The notes under the pieces are model-generated. The model saw only the letters and a program-made list of their open reading frames with translations, ran no database searches and was not told the DNA's origin. Below, piece after piece: positions 44,327 through 53,373 of a stretch of DNA of 64,000 nucleotides (positions are counted from its first letter, which is position 1; each line of letters opens with the position of its first letter). The position numbers were made by a program, and so were the translations under genes. The stretch lies in NCBI RefSeq assembly GCF_031598375.1, contig NZ_CP123872.1:558001-622000 (forward strand), given 5' to 3'. The DNA is from Temperatibacter marinus. GTDB taxonomy: Bacteria > Pseudomonadota > Alphaproteobacteria > Sphingomonadales > Kordiimonadaceae.

Positions 44327-45717
44327 CTTTTGCTAGCATTGGCCTTCCAGTCTTCTTTCTTTCTATAGAGAGTAGAAGGGCTGACACCTAATGTTTCGGC
44401 AGCGAGGGGAATGGAACCATCACAGAGTTTTATGCGTTCTTCAATTGCCTCTCTCTCAATATCGCTTAATCTTTTTAAGCGACCACTCTCGTCTTCCTGA
44501 TTGGAATGAGGTACAGCCGCATTTGAAGTAGAGATAACACCAGTTGACATTTCTGGAAACATTTCTGGCGTGACGAGTTCATCATTATGTAAAACGGCAA
44601 TATTCCTTATCGTATTTTGTAACTCTCGGACATTACCTGGCCATGAATAAGAGTTGAGGAATACACTTGCTTCCTTTGTAAACCCAAGGAATTTCTTCCC
44701 TTCTTCAAGACTATATTTTTTAAGGAAATATTCAGCAATTTCTATGATGTCTCGCCCCCTAAGTTGTAAATCTGGTAATTTAATAGGGACGACATTTAAT
44801 CTGAAAAACAAATCTTCTCTAAAACGACCTTCCCGGACTTCTTTAATAGGGTCTTTATTCGTTGCGCAAATGACACGCACATCGACCTTCTCACTTTTAC
44901 TGGTACCCACAGCAGTCACTTCGCTTGTCTGCAAAAACCTTAAAAGTTTAGACTGTAAATTAAGATCGAGTTCACATAATTCATCAAGAAAAAGCGTCCC
45001 CCCATTTGCTTCTTTTGCCGCCCCTAGTCTATTCGAGATTGCCCCTGTAAATGACCCTTTAAGATGACCGAATAATTCTGATTCTAACAGATCTTTTGGG
45101 ATAGCCGCACAGTTTACAGCAATGAATGGTTTTCCAGACCTTGGACCTGTTTTATGGATCGCTTCAGCACAGACTTCTTTACCAGTGCCTGAATTACCAA
45201 GGACAAAGACTGTCGCTTTTGATTTCGCGACATTTTCTATTGTCCTATATACTTTCTGCATTTCCTTACTAGAGCCGATAAAATCCTGAAAGTGACGATT
45301 ATCATGAGTGACTGCCCGAATTTCTTCAAGATCATCTCTTAATTGAATGCGCTCTAATGTATTGGCTACAGTGGTGATAAGGCGGCTTTCTGCAAATGGT
45401 TTAACCAAATAGTCCAAGGCCCCTAATTTCATTGCCTGTATCGCTTTATTGAGGCTTGCATCTGCAGTGATAACAATGGCTGATGTCTCTAAATCAGTAC
45501 CAAAAATTCTTTCCAAATATTCTAAACCATCGCCGTCAGGCAAATTTAAGTCCAACAACAGTAAATCAAATTGTGTAGTAGATTGTTTCTCATTTGCTTC
45601 GGATAATGATGACGCCGTTTCCACTATATACCCTGCAGAGGCCAGCTGTTTTTCATAGAGAATAGCCATCGCTAAGGTATCTTCAACAATGAGTATTTTA
45701 TACGAGGTTGTTGGCAT
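44323..45717 (-). CDS. NtrC-family sigma-54-dependent response regulator
   Basis: A 464-residue regulator. Residues 1-120 are a receiver (VEDTLAM, phospho-Asp in LLLDLNLPDGDG, and VKPFAE). Residues 150-385 are the AAA+ domain with Walker A GNSGTGKE, sigma-54-contact loop GSFTGA (consensus GAFTGA), Walker B GTLFLDE and the R-finger region RFREDLFFRLNVVPI. A Fis-type helix-turn-helix closes it (IPLAAETLGVSPSTLYRK). It is the obvious candidate to drive the two sigma-54 promoters at 38194 and 38395. It overlaps the Hpt gene that precedes it by 20 bases. Confidence 0.9.
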   Translation of the reverse strand: MPTTSYKILIVEDTLAMAILYEKQLASAGYIVETASSLSEANEKQSTTQFDLLLLDLNLPDGDGLEYLERIFGTDLETSAIVITADASLNKAIQAMKLGALDYLVKPFAESRLITTVANTLERIQLRDDLEEIRAVTHDNRHFQDFIGSSKEMQKVYRTIENVAKSKATVFVLGNSGTGKEVCAEAIHKTGPRSGKPFIAVNCAAIPKDLLESELFGHLKGSFTGAISNRLGAAKEANGGTLFLDELCELDLNLQSKLLRFLQTSEVTAVGTSKSEKVDVRVICATNKDPIKEVREGRFREDLFFRLNVVPIKLPDLQLRGRDIIEIAEYFLKKYSLEEGKKFLGFTKEASVFLNSYSWPGNVRELQNTIRNIAVLHNDELVTPEMFPEMSTGVISTSNAAVPHSNQEDESGRLKRLSDIEREAIEERIKLCDGSIPLAAETLGVSPSTLYRKKEDWKANASKS

Positions 45718-46105
45718 TTTTATAGATATCCTCTTGCTTTAATTCATGAATGGCAGGCATTATATTTTCGGCTAGCCAATGGCTGATGACAGTGACAGTG
45801 TGGATCTGCCCCTCTCTTTCAGCGTCACAGACCGCCTCTGATGCCAGTGCTAATTTGTCGAATCCAAAGGTCCCGCATAAGGTTTTAAACCGATGACTTA
45901 CAGAGTGCATCTGATAGGTATCATTGGTTTTTAAAGCAAGTGATATATCCTCAAAGCCAAGATTTAAATCCGAAATAATTTGAGTAAGAAGCAAGATCTG
46001 ACTGTCACTATCTAGGTCTGAGAGAACAGAAAGTAGAATATCCGAATTCAATGTCTTCAATTCTTTTACTTTAGTATAAAAATCGGGCTTATCATCAAGA
46101 GACAC
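45698..46105 (-). CDS. stand-alone Hpt phosphotransfer protein
   Basis: A 135-residue all-helical protein with the Hpt motif SVSHRFKTLCGTFGF, whose His is the likely phospho-acceptor. Such proteins carry phosphate from a hybrid kinase's receiver to a final response regulator. It is encoded just before, and overlaps, the sigma-54 activator, while the hybrid kinase is divergent at 46842. The gene layout therefore gives a full chain: kinase, receiver, Hpt, NtrC-type regulator. Confidence 0.75.
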   Translation of the reverse strand: MSLDDKPDFYTKVKELKTLNSDILLSVLSDLDSDSQILLLTQIISDLNLGFEDISLALKTNDTYQMHSVSHRFKTLCGTFGFDKLALASEAVCDAEREGQIHTVTVISHWLAENIMPAIHELKQEDIYKNANNLV

Positions 46106-46282
46106 TTATTGAAACCTCACTGTTTTAATCATCATACACCAATATGTTGTTATAATGAAATTTTCAATGTTCTCTGTGACTTAACCCGCTTATATTGCAT
46201 TATGATAAGGAAACTACGTCCAAATTCCATGGTTCTTTTTTCTTCATCCATTTTAAAGTAGCTTAAGACTAAGGAGAATAGA

Positions 46283-46834
46283 ATGTTAGGAATTGTATTT
46301 ACTGAATTTCAAGAATTTATTGAAGAGTCTTTCTCGCCAGATATGTATGACGAACTTATTGAAGGCGCTAAGGCTTTAGAAAGTGAAGGGGCTTATACAG
46401 CTGTTGGAAATTATGATTATACAGAAATCCTGCAACTTGTATCTGTTTTAAGCACTAAAACTTCTGTTTCAATTCCTGATCTCGTCAAAACATTTGGTCA
46501 GCATTTATTTGGTAGATTTTACGAGCTATATCCTGCTTTTTTTATCGATATCCGTGGATCGTATGATTTTTTGCAGACAATAGAAGACCATATCCATGTT
46601 GAAGTAAAAAAACTTTACCCTGAAGCTGAATTGCCATCTTTTGATTGTAGAGAAGATGAAAATAGTAAAATGGAAATGATTTATACATCAGCTCGCCCTT
46701 TTGCTGACCTTGCCGAGGGTTTAATTGTAGGCTGCATTCTTCACTATAAAGAAGATATTCAAGTTGACCGTCTGGACCTACAACCAGAAAATGGGAAAAA
46801 TAAGACCCAATTTAAACTGACTCTAAACACTTAG
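46283..46834 (+). CDS. H-NOX haem-based gas sensor
   Basis: A 183-residue H-NOX/HNOB protein that binds haem and senses nitric oxide (in facultative or aerobic bacteria) in the cytosol. The proximal haem His is the likely His105 in HIHVEVKKLYPEAELP, and the haem-propionate motif Y-x-S-x-R is YTSAR at 134-138. Both are diagnostic. No distal Tyr pattern for oxygen binding can be judged by eye. AAGGAG precedes the ATG. The gene is followed after 7 bases by a hybrid histidine kinase, the standard H-NOX partner. Confidence 0.92.
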   Translation: MLGIVFTEFQEFIEESFSPDMYDELIEGAKALESEGAYTAVGNYDYTEILQLVSVLSTKTSVSIPDLVKTFGQHLFGRFYELYPAFFIDIRGSYDFLQTIEDHIHVEVKKLYPEAELPSFDCREDENSKMEMIYTSARPFADLAEGLIVGCILHYKEDIQVDRLDLQPENGKNKTQFKLTLNT

Positions 46835-46841
46835 GATCAAA

Positions 46842-48221
46842 ATGACCAATATCGAGCGCATAAATAAGCGTATTGAAAGAGAAAGAAAAGCGCGAAAGCA
46901 AGCGGAAGAATTGCTTACACATAAAAGTCGTGAGCTTTATGATAAAAATCAAGAGTTAGAGAGTATAAAAAACAATCTAGAAGAAACTGTTCATGAGAGA
47001 ACTATAGACCTTGAAAATAAACTAGATACGCTGAAAAAACTCAAAAAAGAATTGGAACAAGCAAAAAATAAAGCTGAAGAAGCTAGTCACCTGAAATCTA
47101 GGTTTGTTGCAACCATTAGCCATGAAATAAGAACCCCTCTCAACGGAATCATCGGTAGTTTGGATATATTAGCAGACGAAAAAATGACCCCGAAAGCATC
47201 CGCCCTAGTCGAAATGGCCGTAACAAGTGGTGACTCCTTGAATTTAATTCTGAATGATATTCTCGATTTTTCAAAATTTGAGGACGCTAATTTTAAATTG
47301 GACGAAGAGTATTTTTCCATCACCGAGTTACTCTCTAACGTTCAATACTTCTGGCTTCCTCAGTGCGAGGAAAAGCAAATTAATTTAGATATAGAGCTTG
47401 GAAATAATCTAGATGGTTACTTCAGAGGCGACCCAGGAAGAGTGCGTCAAATTTTGAATAATTTTATCTCGAACGCTCTCAAATATTCTCGGTCAGATCG
47501 CATACTTCTCCATGCCCAAAAAATGCAAAAAAGTAAGCCAACTCTCTATTTTTCTGTTAAGGATTATGGTGTGGGCATTTCACAAAATGACCATGAATTT
47601 ATCTTTGAGGCCTTTGCACAATCGGACCAAAAAGAGCCCTCCTCCATTAAAGGCTCAGGCCTTGGATTAGCAATATGTAAGCAATTATCAAAGTTAATGC
47701 TTGGGGATGTTGGTGTTCACAGTGAAGTAGATATAGGATCTGAATTTTGGTTAAAAATTCCTGCAAAATCTATCCAAAACGCTAAAATGAATGATCAAGA
47801 TAAAATATCGGATGTCAGTGATCTCTCTAAAATTCTAGGCTTTAAACCCACCATCTTAGTAGTCGAAGATGTACTTTCTAATCAGATACTTATTAAGATG
47901 ATGATGGAGAAAATGGGTATTCAGACCATTGTTGTCAGCTCGGGATCCGAGGCTTTAGACATAACAAATAGGCAGAGCTTTGATTTGATTTTCATGGATA
48001 TAGGTTTACCGGATATTGATGGCACTCAGGTAACTAAAACTATCAAGTCCAGTAAGTCAAACATAAACAACTTAACGCCTGTTATCGCATTTACAGCCCA
48101 TGGCATGCAAACTGAACTTGATAAATTTGAGGCAATCGGGATGAATGGCATCATTACAAAGCCTGTCAAAAAAGAAGATGTCTATCAGTGTGTTATATCG
48201 ATGCTGAAACAATGTGACTGA
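46842..48221 (+). CDS. H-NOX-associated hybrid histidine kinase
   Basis: A 459-residue cytosolic kinase with no membrane segment. Residues 1-85 form a long charged coiled coil. The HisKA H-box SHEIRTPLNG lies near 98, and the ATPase domain has NNFISNALKYS, DYGVGI and GSGLGLAI. A receiver follows at about 335-455 (VVEDV, phospho-Asp in FMDIGLPDIDG, KPVKKED). With no sensor domain of its own, it must take its signal from a partner, and the adjacent H-NOX is the obvious one. H-NOX proteins are known to inhibit such kinases when NO-bound. Confidence 0.9.
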   Translation: MTNIERINKRIERERKARKQAEELLTHKSRELYDKNQELESIKNNLEETVHERTIDLENKLDTLKKLKKELEQAKNKAEEASHLKSRFVATISHEIRTPLNGIIGSLDILADEKMTPKASALVEMAVTSGDSLNLILNDILDFSKFEDANFKLDEEYFSITELLSNVQYFWLPQCEEKQINLDIELGNNLDGYFRGDPGRVRQILNNFISNALKYSRSDRILLHAQKMQKSKPTLYFSVKDYGVGISQNDHEFIFEAFAQSDQKEPSSIKGSGLGLAICKQLSKLMLGDVGVHSEVDIGSEFWLKIPAKSIQNAKMNDQDKISDVSDLSKILGFKPTILVVEDVLSNQILIKMMMEKMGIQTIVVSSGSEALDITNRQSFDLIFMDIGLPDIDGTQVTKTIKSSKSNINNLTPVIAFTAHGMQTELDKFEAIGMNGIITKPVKKEDVYQCVISMLKQCD

Positions 48222-48269
48222 GTTATTTTCATAAGATAAAGCATGACACTCTAAACCATAAAAACACAT

Positions 48270-48285
48270 CCTTACGCTCCGCCAT
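48270..48285 (+). repeat. right attachment-site repeat (attR-like) of the tRNA-Ser island
   Basis: CCTTACGCTCCGCCAT, an exact 16-base copy of the tRNA-Ser tail at 25677-25692, in a non-coding spacer 49 bases past the hybrid kinase stop. There is no tRNA body upstream of it, as expected for the displaced end of an integration event. Confidence 0.8.
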
Positions 48286-48375
48286 CATGTCATAGACAAT
48301 CATGAATAAGAAATTACTCGTCTGCCCGTCTCATCCTTCTCATTTTGAATTAGATCACCTGAGTGTCTCTTTATT

Positions 48376-48403
48376 TTTTAGAATGGCTCTCTCCATTCTA
48401 AAA
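48376..48403. repeat. 11-bp inverted repeat between convergent genes
   Basis: TTTTAGAATGG / CCATTCTAAAA with a CTCTCT loop, lying between the stop of the plus-strand kinase and the stop of the minus-strand 139-aa gene. Neither side has a proper U-tract beyond the A/T pairs of the stem, so it may be a weak bidirectional terminator. Confidence 0.45.
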
Positions 48404-48411
48404 GAGCCCCC

Positions 48412-48831
48412 CTATTCTGATGCGATATGGCGCCATAAAACATCACTATGATGGGTAGCTGCAGAATTGCAATACCCAACAAGGTCTACCCATATGCTTT
48501 TAAACCATTCTTCGGCATCCATTAATGGAACAGTACCGTCTCGTTTCTGATGAGCTTGAAGTTTTTGCATCGGGAGGTACACAAGGTAATACCCAATACT
48601 TGATGCCACTTGCCAAGCAGCATAGCTGTCTTCCATCCCATCTTCATACCACAGCCGAAAATACCAATCATCCTCCGGCCAGCCGAAATTGGCGACATGC
48701 TGCCAATGGTGATCATCATCTTTAACATAAAACCTCAGATGCTCGCCTGCGCCCGCAGGGGGGCTGTAAACCCGCCATTCCGGAATATAAGCTGGATCAA
48801 TCCCCGGGTAATCTTCGTAATTAAGGGTCAT
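48412..48831 (-). CDS. acidic 139-aa protein of unknown function
   Basis: I do not recognise this family. It is 139 residues, acidic, rich in Trp and Tyr, with no signal peptide and no membrane segment (motifs EWRVYSPPAGAGEHLRF and NFGWPEDDWYFRLWYED). A strong GGAGG precedes the ATG. It is the last of five minus-strand genes whose first encodes a toxin-family-like exported protein. Its size, acidity and cytosolic nature would suit an immunity or accessory protein, but that is only a guess from position. Confidence 0.6.
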   Translation of the reverse strand: MTLNYEDYPGIDPAYIPEWRVYSPPAGAGEHLRFYVKDDDHHWQHVANFGWPEDDWYFRLWYEDGMEDSYAAWQVASSIGYYLVYLPMQKLQAHQKRDGTVPLMDAEEWFKSIWVDLVGYCNSAATHHSDVLWRHIASE

Positions 48832-48906
48832 TTTTCCTCCATCCTAGACAGGTTAATGAGTGTGTAAGCAGCGGGAGCCAAACACCCTTGGCTTCAGAGT
48901 ATAATA

Positions 48907-50205
48907 TTATATATATTGTCGATAAAAGCGCTTAATTTTTCGAGTTTCCTCACAGTCAGCATTATTGTTCAAAAATGCATTTAAGATGGCTGTCCATTGT
49001 CCGTCTTTATATTTTTCAAATAGGCCTTCAAAGAAAGTCAAAGTCTCCTCATTGAGGCCATAGCTCTGAAGATATATCCGGATGAGATCTGGCAACCTTC
49101 CATAACGATCACCTAACTGCTTTTCTATCAAATGACGCTTACAAGGCAAATCCTGATCAGAATATGCCCCAAATATTTCTATAACTGTTATATCGGAGAG
49201 GGCATGCCCCTCTTGCTGTATTAAGCTATTTACAGCAGTTATTGTGTTTGCATTGGATGGAAAGTTTTTAAACAAGCCAGTTACAATGAGCGCTTTTGCA
49301 TCACTGGATAAAGTATCATCTTTTATCAGTGTCATTAGAAAAGAATAAAGCCCTCCAGTCTCTTCCCACTTACAGGCTAAAGCTTTCAACAGAGGCAAAT
49401 TTTTATGAACTTGACCTTGATTTAACTCACCTTCCCCCTGTCTTTGATAAGGAGCATTCTCCGAAGCTAATGGTTCAGCCCTCTCACAGTTGTTATACTG
49501 TGCAATAAGCCAATTTGCTGTTTTATATGAATAGGCTGTATAGTCCTTCAAATTTTCATACATGCCCATACGCTTAAAAAGCCTGATGATTTTTTCATCC
49601 CAGATAAATCGATCCTTCAAAATACGGACGATTGTGTTTATAAACCCTTCTTGCAAATAGAATTTTTCTTTTTTCTGATCAAGACTATCGCAAATGGCAA
49701 TTAGCCGATCTAGCGCATCCCCTAGAACAGAAAAATTTTCCAGACTTTCAAGTGTTTCAGCCGCATGGTATCGAACGATCATGGGCAAATCGCTTTCCAT
49801 AACTTCTACTAAATGATCTCGTGGCCCTTCCCAGTCATCGTCGTGAAAGAAAAAAGGATCAACCAAATAAGCGATAACTTCTTTGAAGAGGTATTCCTGA
49901 GCTTCATCGACATACTGGATGTCTTCCCAGTCCTCGATATCTATGCCGTGCTCTTCCATCTGTTCCTCTGAAATTTCTATCTCAAATTCAAGGAATTCCT
50001 CTAACTTACCCTTTAGAAGTGCCGATAGATGTTTCCAATCATACTCAGAATTTTGCTCTCGATATTCTTTGGCTTGTATAAATCCCGCTTCGAAAGATTC
50101 CATATCTGGCATAAGGCCATAAGAAGATAAGCCTAACTCTGAACCATCGAGAAGGTAGGCTTGACGGCTAGTTAAATCTAAAATTTTTTCAAGTGAAGCA
50201 ACCAT
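48907..50205 (-). CDS. acidic helical (HEAT-like) 432-aa protein of unknown function
   Basis: No family recognised with certainty. The 432 residues are acidic, without signal peptide or membrane segments, and consist of successive amphipathic helix pairs that look like HEAT/ARM-type repeats (for example DLPMIVRYHAAETLESLENFS and TLSSDAKALIVTGLFKNF). GAGGGATG precedes the ATG. It lies 151 bases after the Sel1-repeat gene and 75 bases before the 139-aa gene. It probably binds another protein; a partner within the same locus is plausible. Confidence 0.6.
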   Translation of the reverse strand: MVASLEKILDLTSRQAYLLDGSELGLSSYGLMPDMESFEAGFIQAKEYREQNSEYDWKHLSALLKGKLEEFLEFEIEISEEQMEEHGIDIEDWEDIQYVDEAQEYLFKEVIAYLVDPFFFHDDDWEGPRDHLVEVMESDLPMIVRYHAAETLESLENFSVLGDALDRLIAICDSLDQKKEKFYLQEGFINTIVRILKDRFIWDEKIIRLFKRMGMYENLKDYTAYSYKTANWLIAQYNNCERAEPLASENAPYQRQGEGELNQGQVHKNLPLLKALACKWEETGGLYSFLMTLIKDDTLSSDAKALIVTGLFKNFPSNANTITAVNSLIQQEGHALSDITVIEIFGAYSDQDLPCKRHLIEKQLGDRYGRLPDLIRIYLQSYGLNEETLTFFEGLFEKYKDGQWTAILNAFLNNNADCEETRKIKRFYRQYI

Positions 50206-50356
50206 CGTATCATCCCTCTAATGTATTTTAAACGCATAGCCTACTTATAATATTTAAAACCCTGTGTCAGTTAAGAAAACCTGATTATGCAGCTCTGAAG
50301 GCTTTAGACGGCAAGACTGTATTCTCCCTTTGCGAGATGACCCTCACCTGTGGGGG

Positions 50357-53299
50357 TCAGTCAATGACGGCCCCTCCATCTTGTTTTTCTACTGCGTCTT
50401 CACCGAGTGATATTAACCGTCCATCGAGCGTCCAGAAGGCAGATGGCTTAACACGCTTTTTAGGTAATTTGGGTAAATCTTCAGCATTTTTGCCAAGGAT
50501 GTAAGCGAGTTTTTTTGGTTCAGCGAAAATATCGGCAAACAAATCTGTTTCCCATTCAATGTGACGGATAGCCCACTGCTCTTCCGATTTAAACGCAGCC
50601 TCACTAAACAACAAGTTATAAGCCTCATTTGTTTTACCCTGTTTACTTAGGGCCAGAGACCGTAATAAGGCAATTTGCTGTAAGGCTCTATCCACGCCGC
50701 CTTTTGTGCTGGTCAATTTTTCTTTGCGTTCCTCAATCCAGTCGGCAGCAATATCAGCCAGTTGTGGATGTCCTGCACTATTAGCGAGCAACCCGTACCA
50801 ATATAATTGATCCGCGGCTGTCCCTACGCCTTTATCATTTTCCATGCCAAGGGCAACCGTAATGGAATATTGCATGGCTTGACTTATGGCGGATGCATCA
50901 ATTTCCATGCGTTTTTTTAACAGGTCTAATGCTGGCTTATAATCGCCCGGTGAGGCATCAATGATCGATTTGATACGCACAAGCGCCTGATCCACAAATC
51001 CAACTTCATACATTTCCGCAACATCTTGAAATTCTTTGTCCTTCTTCAGGCTTATTCTATAATCCGCAATGCTTTTCGTTACCTCTTCTTCAGTCGGCAA
51101 GTGAATAGATTGGATATATATTTCTGAAGTATCACCTCCCTCTCTTACGCCAAGAAAAGCTACCTGGCCAAAATCAGTAGAGATTTTTTCCGACTGTTTT
51201 GTATCTTTCCATTTTATATCAAGAGGAACATCTTTAACTTTAATCAAGGCATCATCAGTATTTGCATAAAATGAAAAGTAATTTTTAAACCGCACCATCA
51301 CCAAATTTGTATTTGGAATATGATTTGGTTGTATAAATGTGTTAATTGCTGTGGCATGCCCCTTATGCATGACACCAGTTTTTAACTCATACGCATCGTT
51401 AAAGATAACAAAATACCGACTATCAGGGGTGAAAAAACCGTATCTCAACATATTATCTTTTGAAATAATTTCCCCGTCCGACCATTCCGGAAATTTTGAA
51501 TGAACCACTTCGCCTTCTGAATTTTCATCTTTTACCCGAATGATGCGGATTATATGTTGGCCGTCTGGACTTATTTTCCGGCGAATAGCCCCTCTATCTG
51601 TGCTTAGGACCTCCCCTGTTTCCACACTAAATAACCGATTTTCACGCCTGAAAGCTTCAAGAAACTCATCATAAACTTGATAATCGATCTCTAGAAATTT
51701 ATCGCTCCCTAAAAATCGTGCATTATCATAACTCGTATGTTTTTTTTGTGAAACAGACAGTTTATGGATAACTTTATGCGTGCGTGTATCCTTTAATAAT
51801 ACGTGTTTAACATCAATAAATTGATGCTCCCAAAAGTTATCATGTCTTTCTTCGGTCATATAATATTGCCCGTTTTTAGAAATAGTCATAACATCTATGG
51901 AAAGGTTCAACGCTTCGACATGTATCAACTCGCCTGTCTTAACATCCCATTTTGAAATATATTCTTGACGGATATGCGTATGTGAAAAATTATGAACCAG
52001 TGATAAAGTTTGACTGTCAGTATCAAGTGCTAAATATTGAAACCCTACATTTTTATGCGTACCCATTTTCGACAGGTTATCTTTTAGGGTTCTAAACTGA
52101 TTATTTTCAAGTGACTTTATATATCCCGCTACAACGAAATCTTTAACGTATTCAGCCGCCCCTTTATGGCCGGAATTCGCCTTTTTTGCCAAATCAAGTA
52201 TATAATCGCGGGTATAAATACCAGGCTCTAGACCAATAGATCGATCCCGACCATCATCAGTTTTTCCGCGACTGTTTTGCACCTCGTTGATATAACTTTT
52301 GTTCTCAAGGTTTCTACCCAGTGCATAATTATAATATAGTGATTTTTTCTTTTTATAGGCGTTTTTTGCCATGGAAGAATAAACCCATGCTTTCACATCA
52401 CTCTTATCGGTAAACTGCAATGCTTTTTTATAAAAATCTGCTGCAATGATATAGTTTTGCTCGTCATCCGCCCGAGCATGTCGTTCTGCAAGAAGAACCA
52501 TTGATTGAATACTCTGGCCTTGAGCTCCGAACTGATACCATTTATTGGCAAGGATACGGTTTTGTTTACGACCCCGACCATTAAGTAGACAATAAGCAAT
52601 TGCATTTATGCTGGGGCCAAAATCAACAGCGGCACTACGCGCAAATTGGTCACAGGCCTTAGGGTGTTTTTTCCTGCCTTCTTTTAATAAGAATTCACCG
52701 TACTGATACTGTGCTTTAGGGTAATGTTCTTCCCTGCCATCATCAAAATATTTTCGCGCCTTTTTCAAATCTTTTTTCAGGCCGTATCTGCCTGACTTAT
52801 GAGCCATACCCATCAGATAGAGGGCTTCGCCATCCTCTTTTTTGGCCAGTTTGGCGATCCCCTTCATTGCGTTCTTTTTAAGGGCTTTGCCTTTTTCTGG
52901 GTCTTTTTTAAAATCTAAAATACCATCATTATCGAAATCCAACCCGTAAAGGTAAAACTCCCCCATATAGTATTGTGCAACCGGGTCGCCGGCTTTGTAG
53001 GCTTTATTGTATAAGTCAAAAGCCTTTTGTTTATTGCGCTGAACACCGATACCTAGCCTATAATATTCAGCTAATTCAGACTTCGCCCGCGCTTTCGTTC
53101 TGGCCTTTGATTTGATTTTGTCTAATCTTTTGAATAATTTGGACCGAATTTTATTGATATCCGTTTTGTCACCACCCGACCCCATTGAAGAAGGGCGAAC
53201 AATTTTTTCTGCTGTATCCCTTGCCCATACAGGACTGATGATTAACAAACATGCTGTAATTCCCAACACTATTTTCTGAATACCTATATAATTCGACAT
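50357..53299 (-). CDS. exported Sel1-repeat / beta-propeller-like protein
   Basis: About 980 residues. A signal peptide (IVLGITACLLIISPVWA) follows the ATG at 53297-53299, which I prefer to a GTG 16 codons earlier because it puts the signal at the terminus. Residues of about 60-330 hold Sel1-like repeats (YRLGIGVQRNKQKAFDLYNKAYKAGD-type, YYMGEFYLYG, LYLMGMAHKSGRYG). The middle, roughly 420-750, has beta-rich repeats ending in SPDGQ-, TPDSRYF-like turns that suggest a WD40-like propeller. The end returns to TPR-like helices. It probably scaffolds an envelope complex with its two exported operon mates. Confidence 0.65.
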   Translation of the reverse strand: MSNYIGIQKIVLGITACLLIISPVWARDTAEKIVRPSSMGSGGDKTDINKIRSKLFKRLDKIKSKARTKARAKSELAEYYRLGIGVQRNKQKAFDLYNKAYKAGDPVAQYYMGEFYLYGLDFDNDGILDFKKDPEKGKALKKNAMKGIAKLAKKEDGEALYLMGMAHKSGRYGLKKDLKKARKYFDDGREEHYPKAQYQYGEFLLKEGRKKHPKACDQFARSAAVDFGPSINAIAYCLLNGRGRKQNRILANKWYQFGAQGQSIQSMVLLAERHARADDEQNYIIAADFYKKALQFTDKSDVKAWVYSSMAKNAYKKKKSLYYNYALGRNLENKSYINEVQNSRGKTDDGRDRSIGLEPGIYTRDYILDLAKKANSGHKGAAEYVKDFVVAGYIKSLENNQFRTLKDNLSKMGTHKNVGFQYLALDTDSQTLSLVHNFSHTHIRQEYISKWDVKTGELIHVEALNLSIDVMTISKNGQYYMTEERHDNFWEHQFIDVKHVLLKDTRTHKVIHKLSVSQKKHTSYDNARFLGSDKFLEIDYQVYDEFLEAFRRENRLFSVETGEVLSTDRGAIRRKISPDGQHIIRIIRVKDENSEGEVVHSKFPEWSDGEIISKDNMLRYGFFTPDSRYFVIFNDAYELKTGVMHKGHATAINTFIQPNHIPNTNLVMVRFKNYFSFYANTDDALIKVKDVPLDIKWKDTKQSEKISTDFGQVAFLGVREGGDTSEIYIQSIHLPTEEEVTKSIADYRISLKKDKEFQDVAEMYEVGFVDQALVRIKSIIDASPGDYKPALDLLKKRMEIDASAISQAMQYSITVALGMENDKGVGTAADQLYWYGLLANSAGHPQLADIAADWIEERKEKLTSTKGGVDRALQQIALLRSLALSKQGKTNEAYNLLFSEAAFKSEEQWAIRHIEWETDLFADIFAEPKKLAYILGKNAEDLPKLPKKRVKPSAFWTLDGRLISLGEDAVEKQDGGAVID

Positions 53300-53373
53300 A
53301 AGCTTCTTTCTTTTTAAGTCACCATTTAACGCATAAACACGCCGCACATTAAATTTTGAAACACACTAATTCA

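Noticed and set aside
25692-48285. Prophage or conjugative element as the nature of the island
   Set aside because: No integrase, capsid, tail, relaxase or type IV secretion gene is present between the repeats; only polysaccharide, exosortase and signalling genes.
50338-50359. Hairpin TGACCCTCA-CCTG-TGGGGGTCA at the end of the Sel1-repeat gene as a terminator
   Set aside because: It overlaps the stop codon and has no T-run after it on the minus strand.
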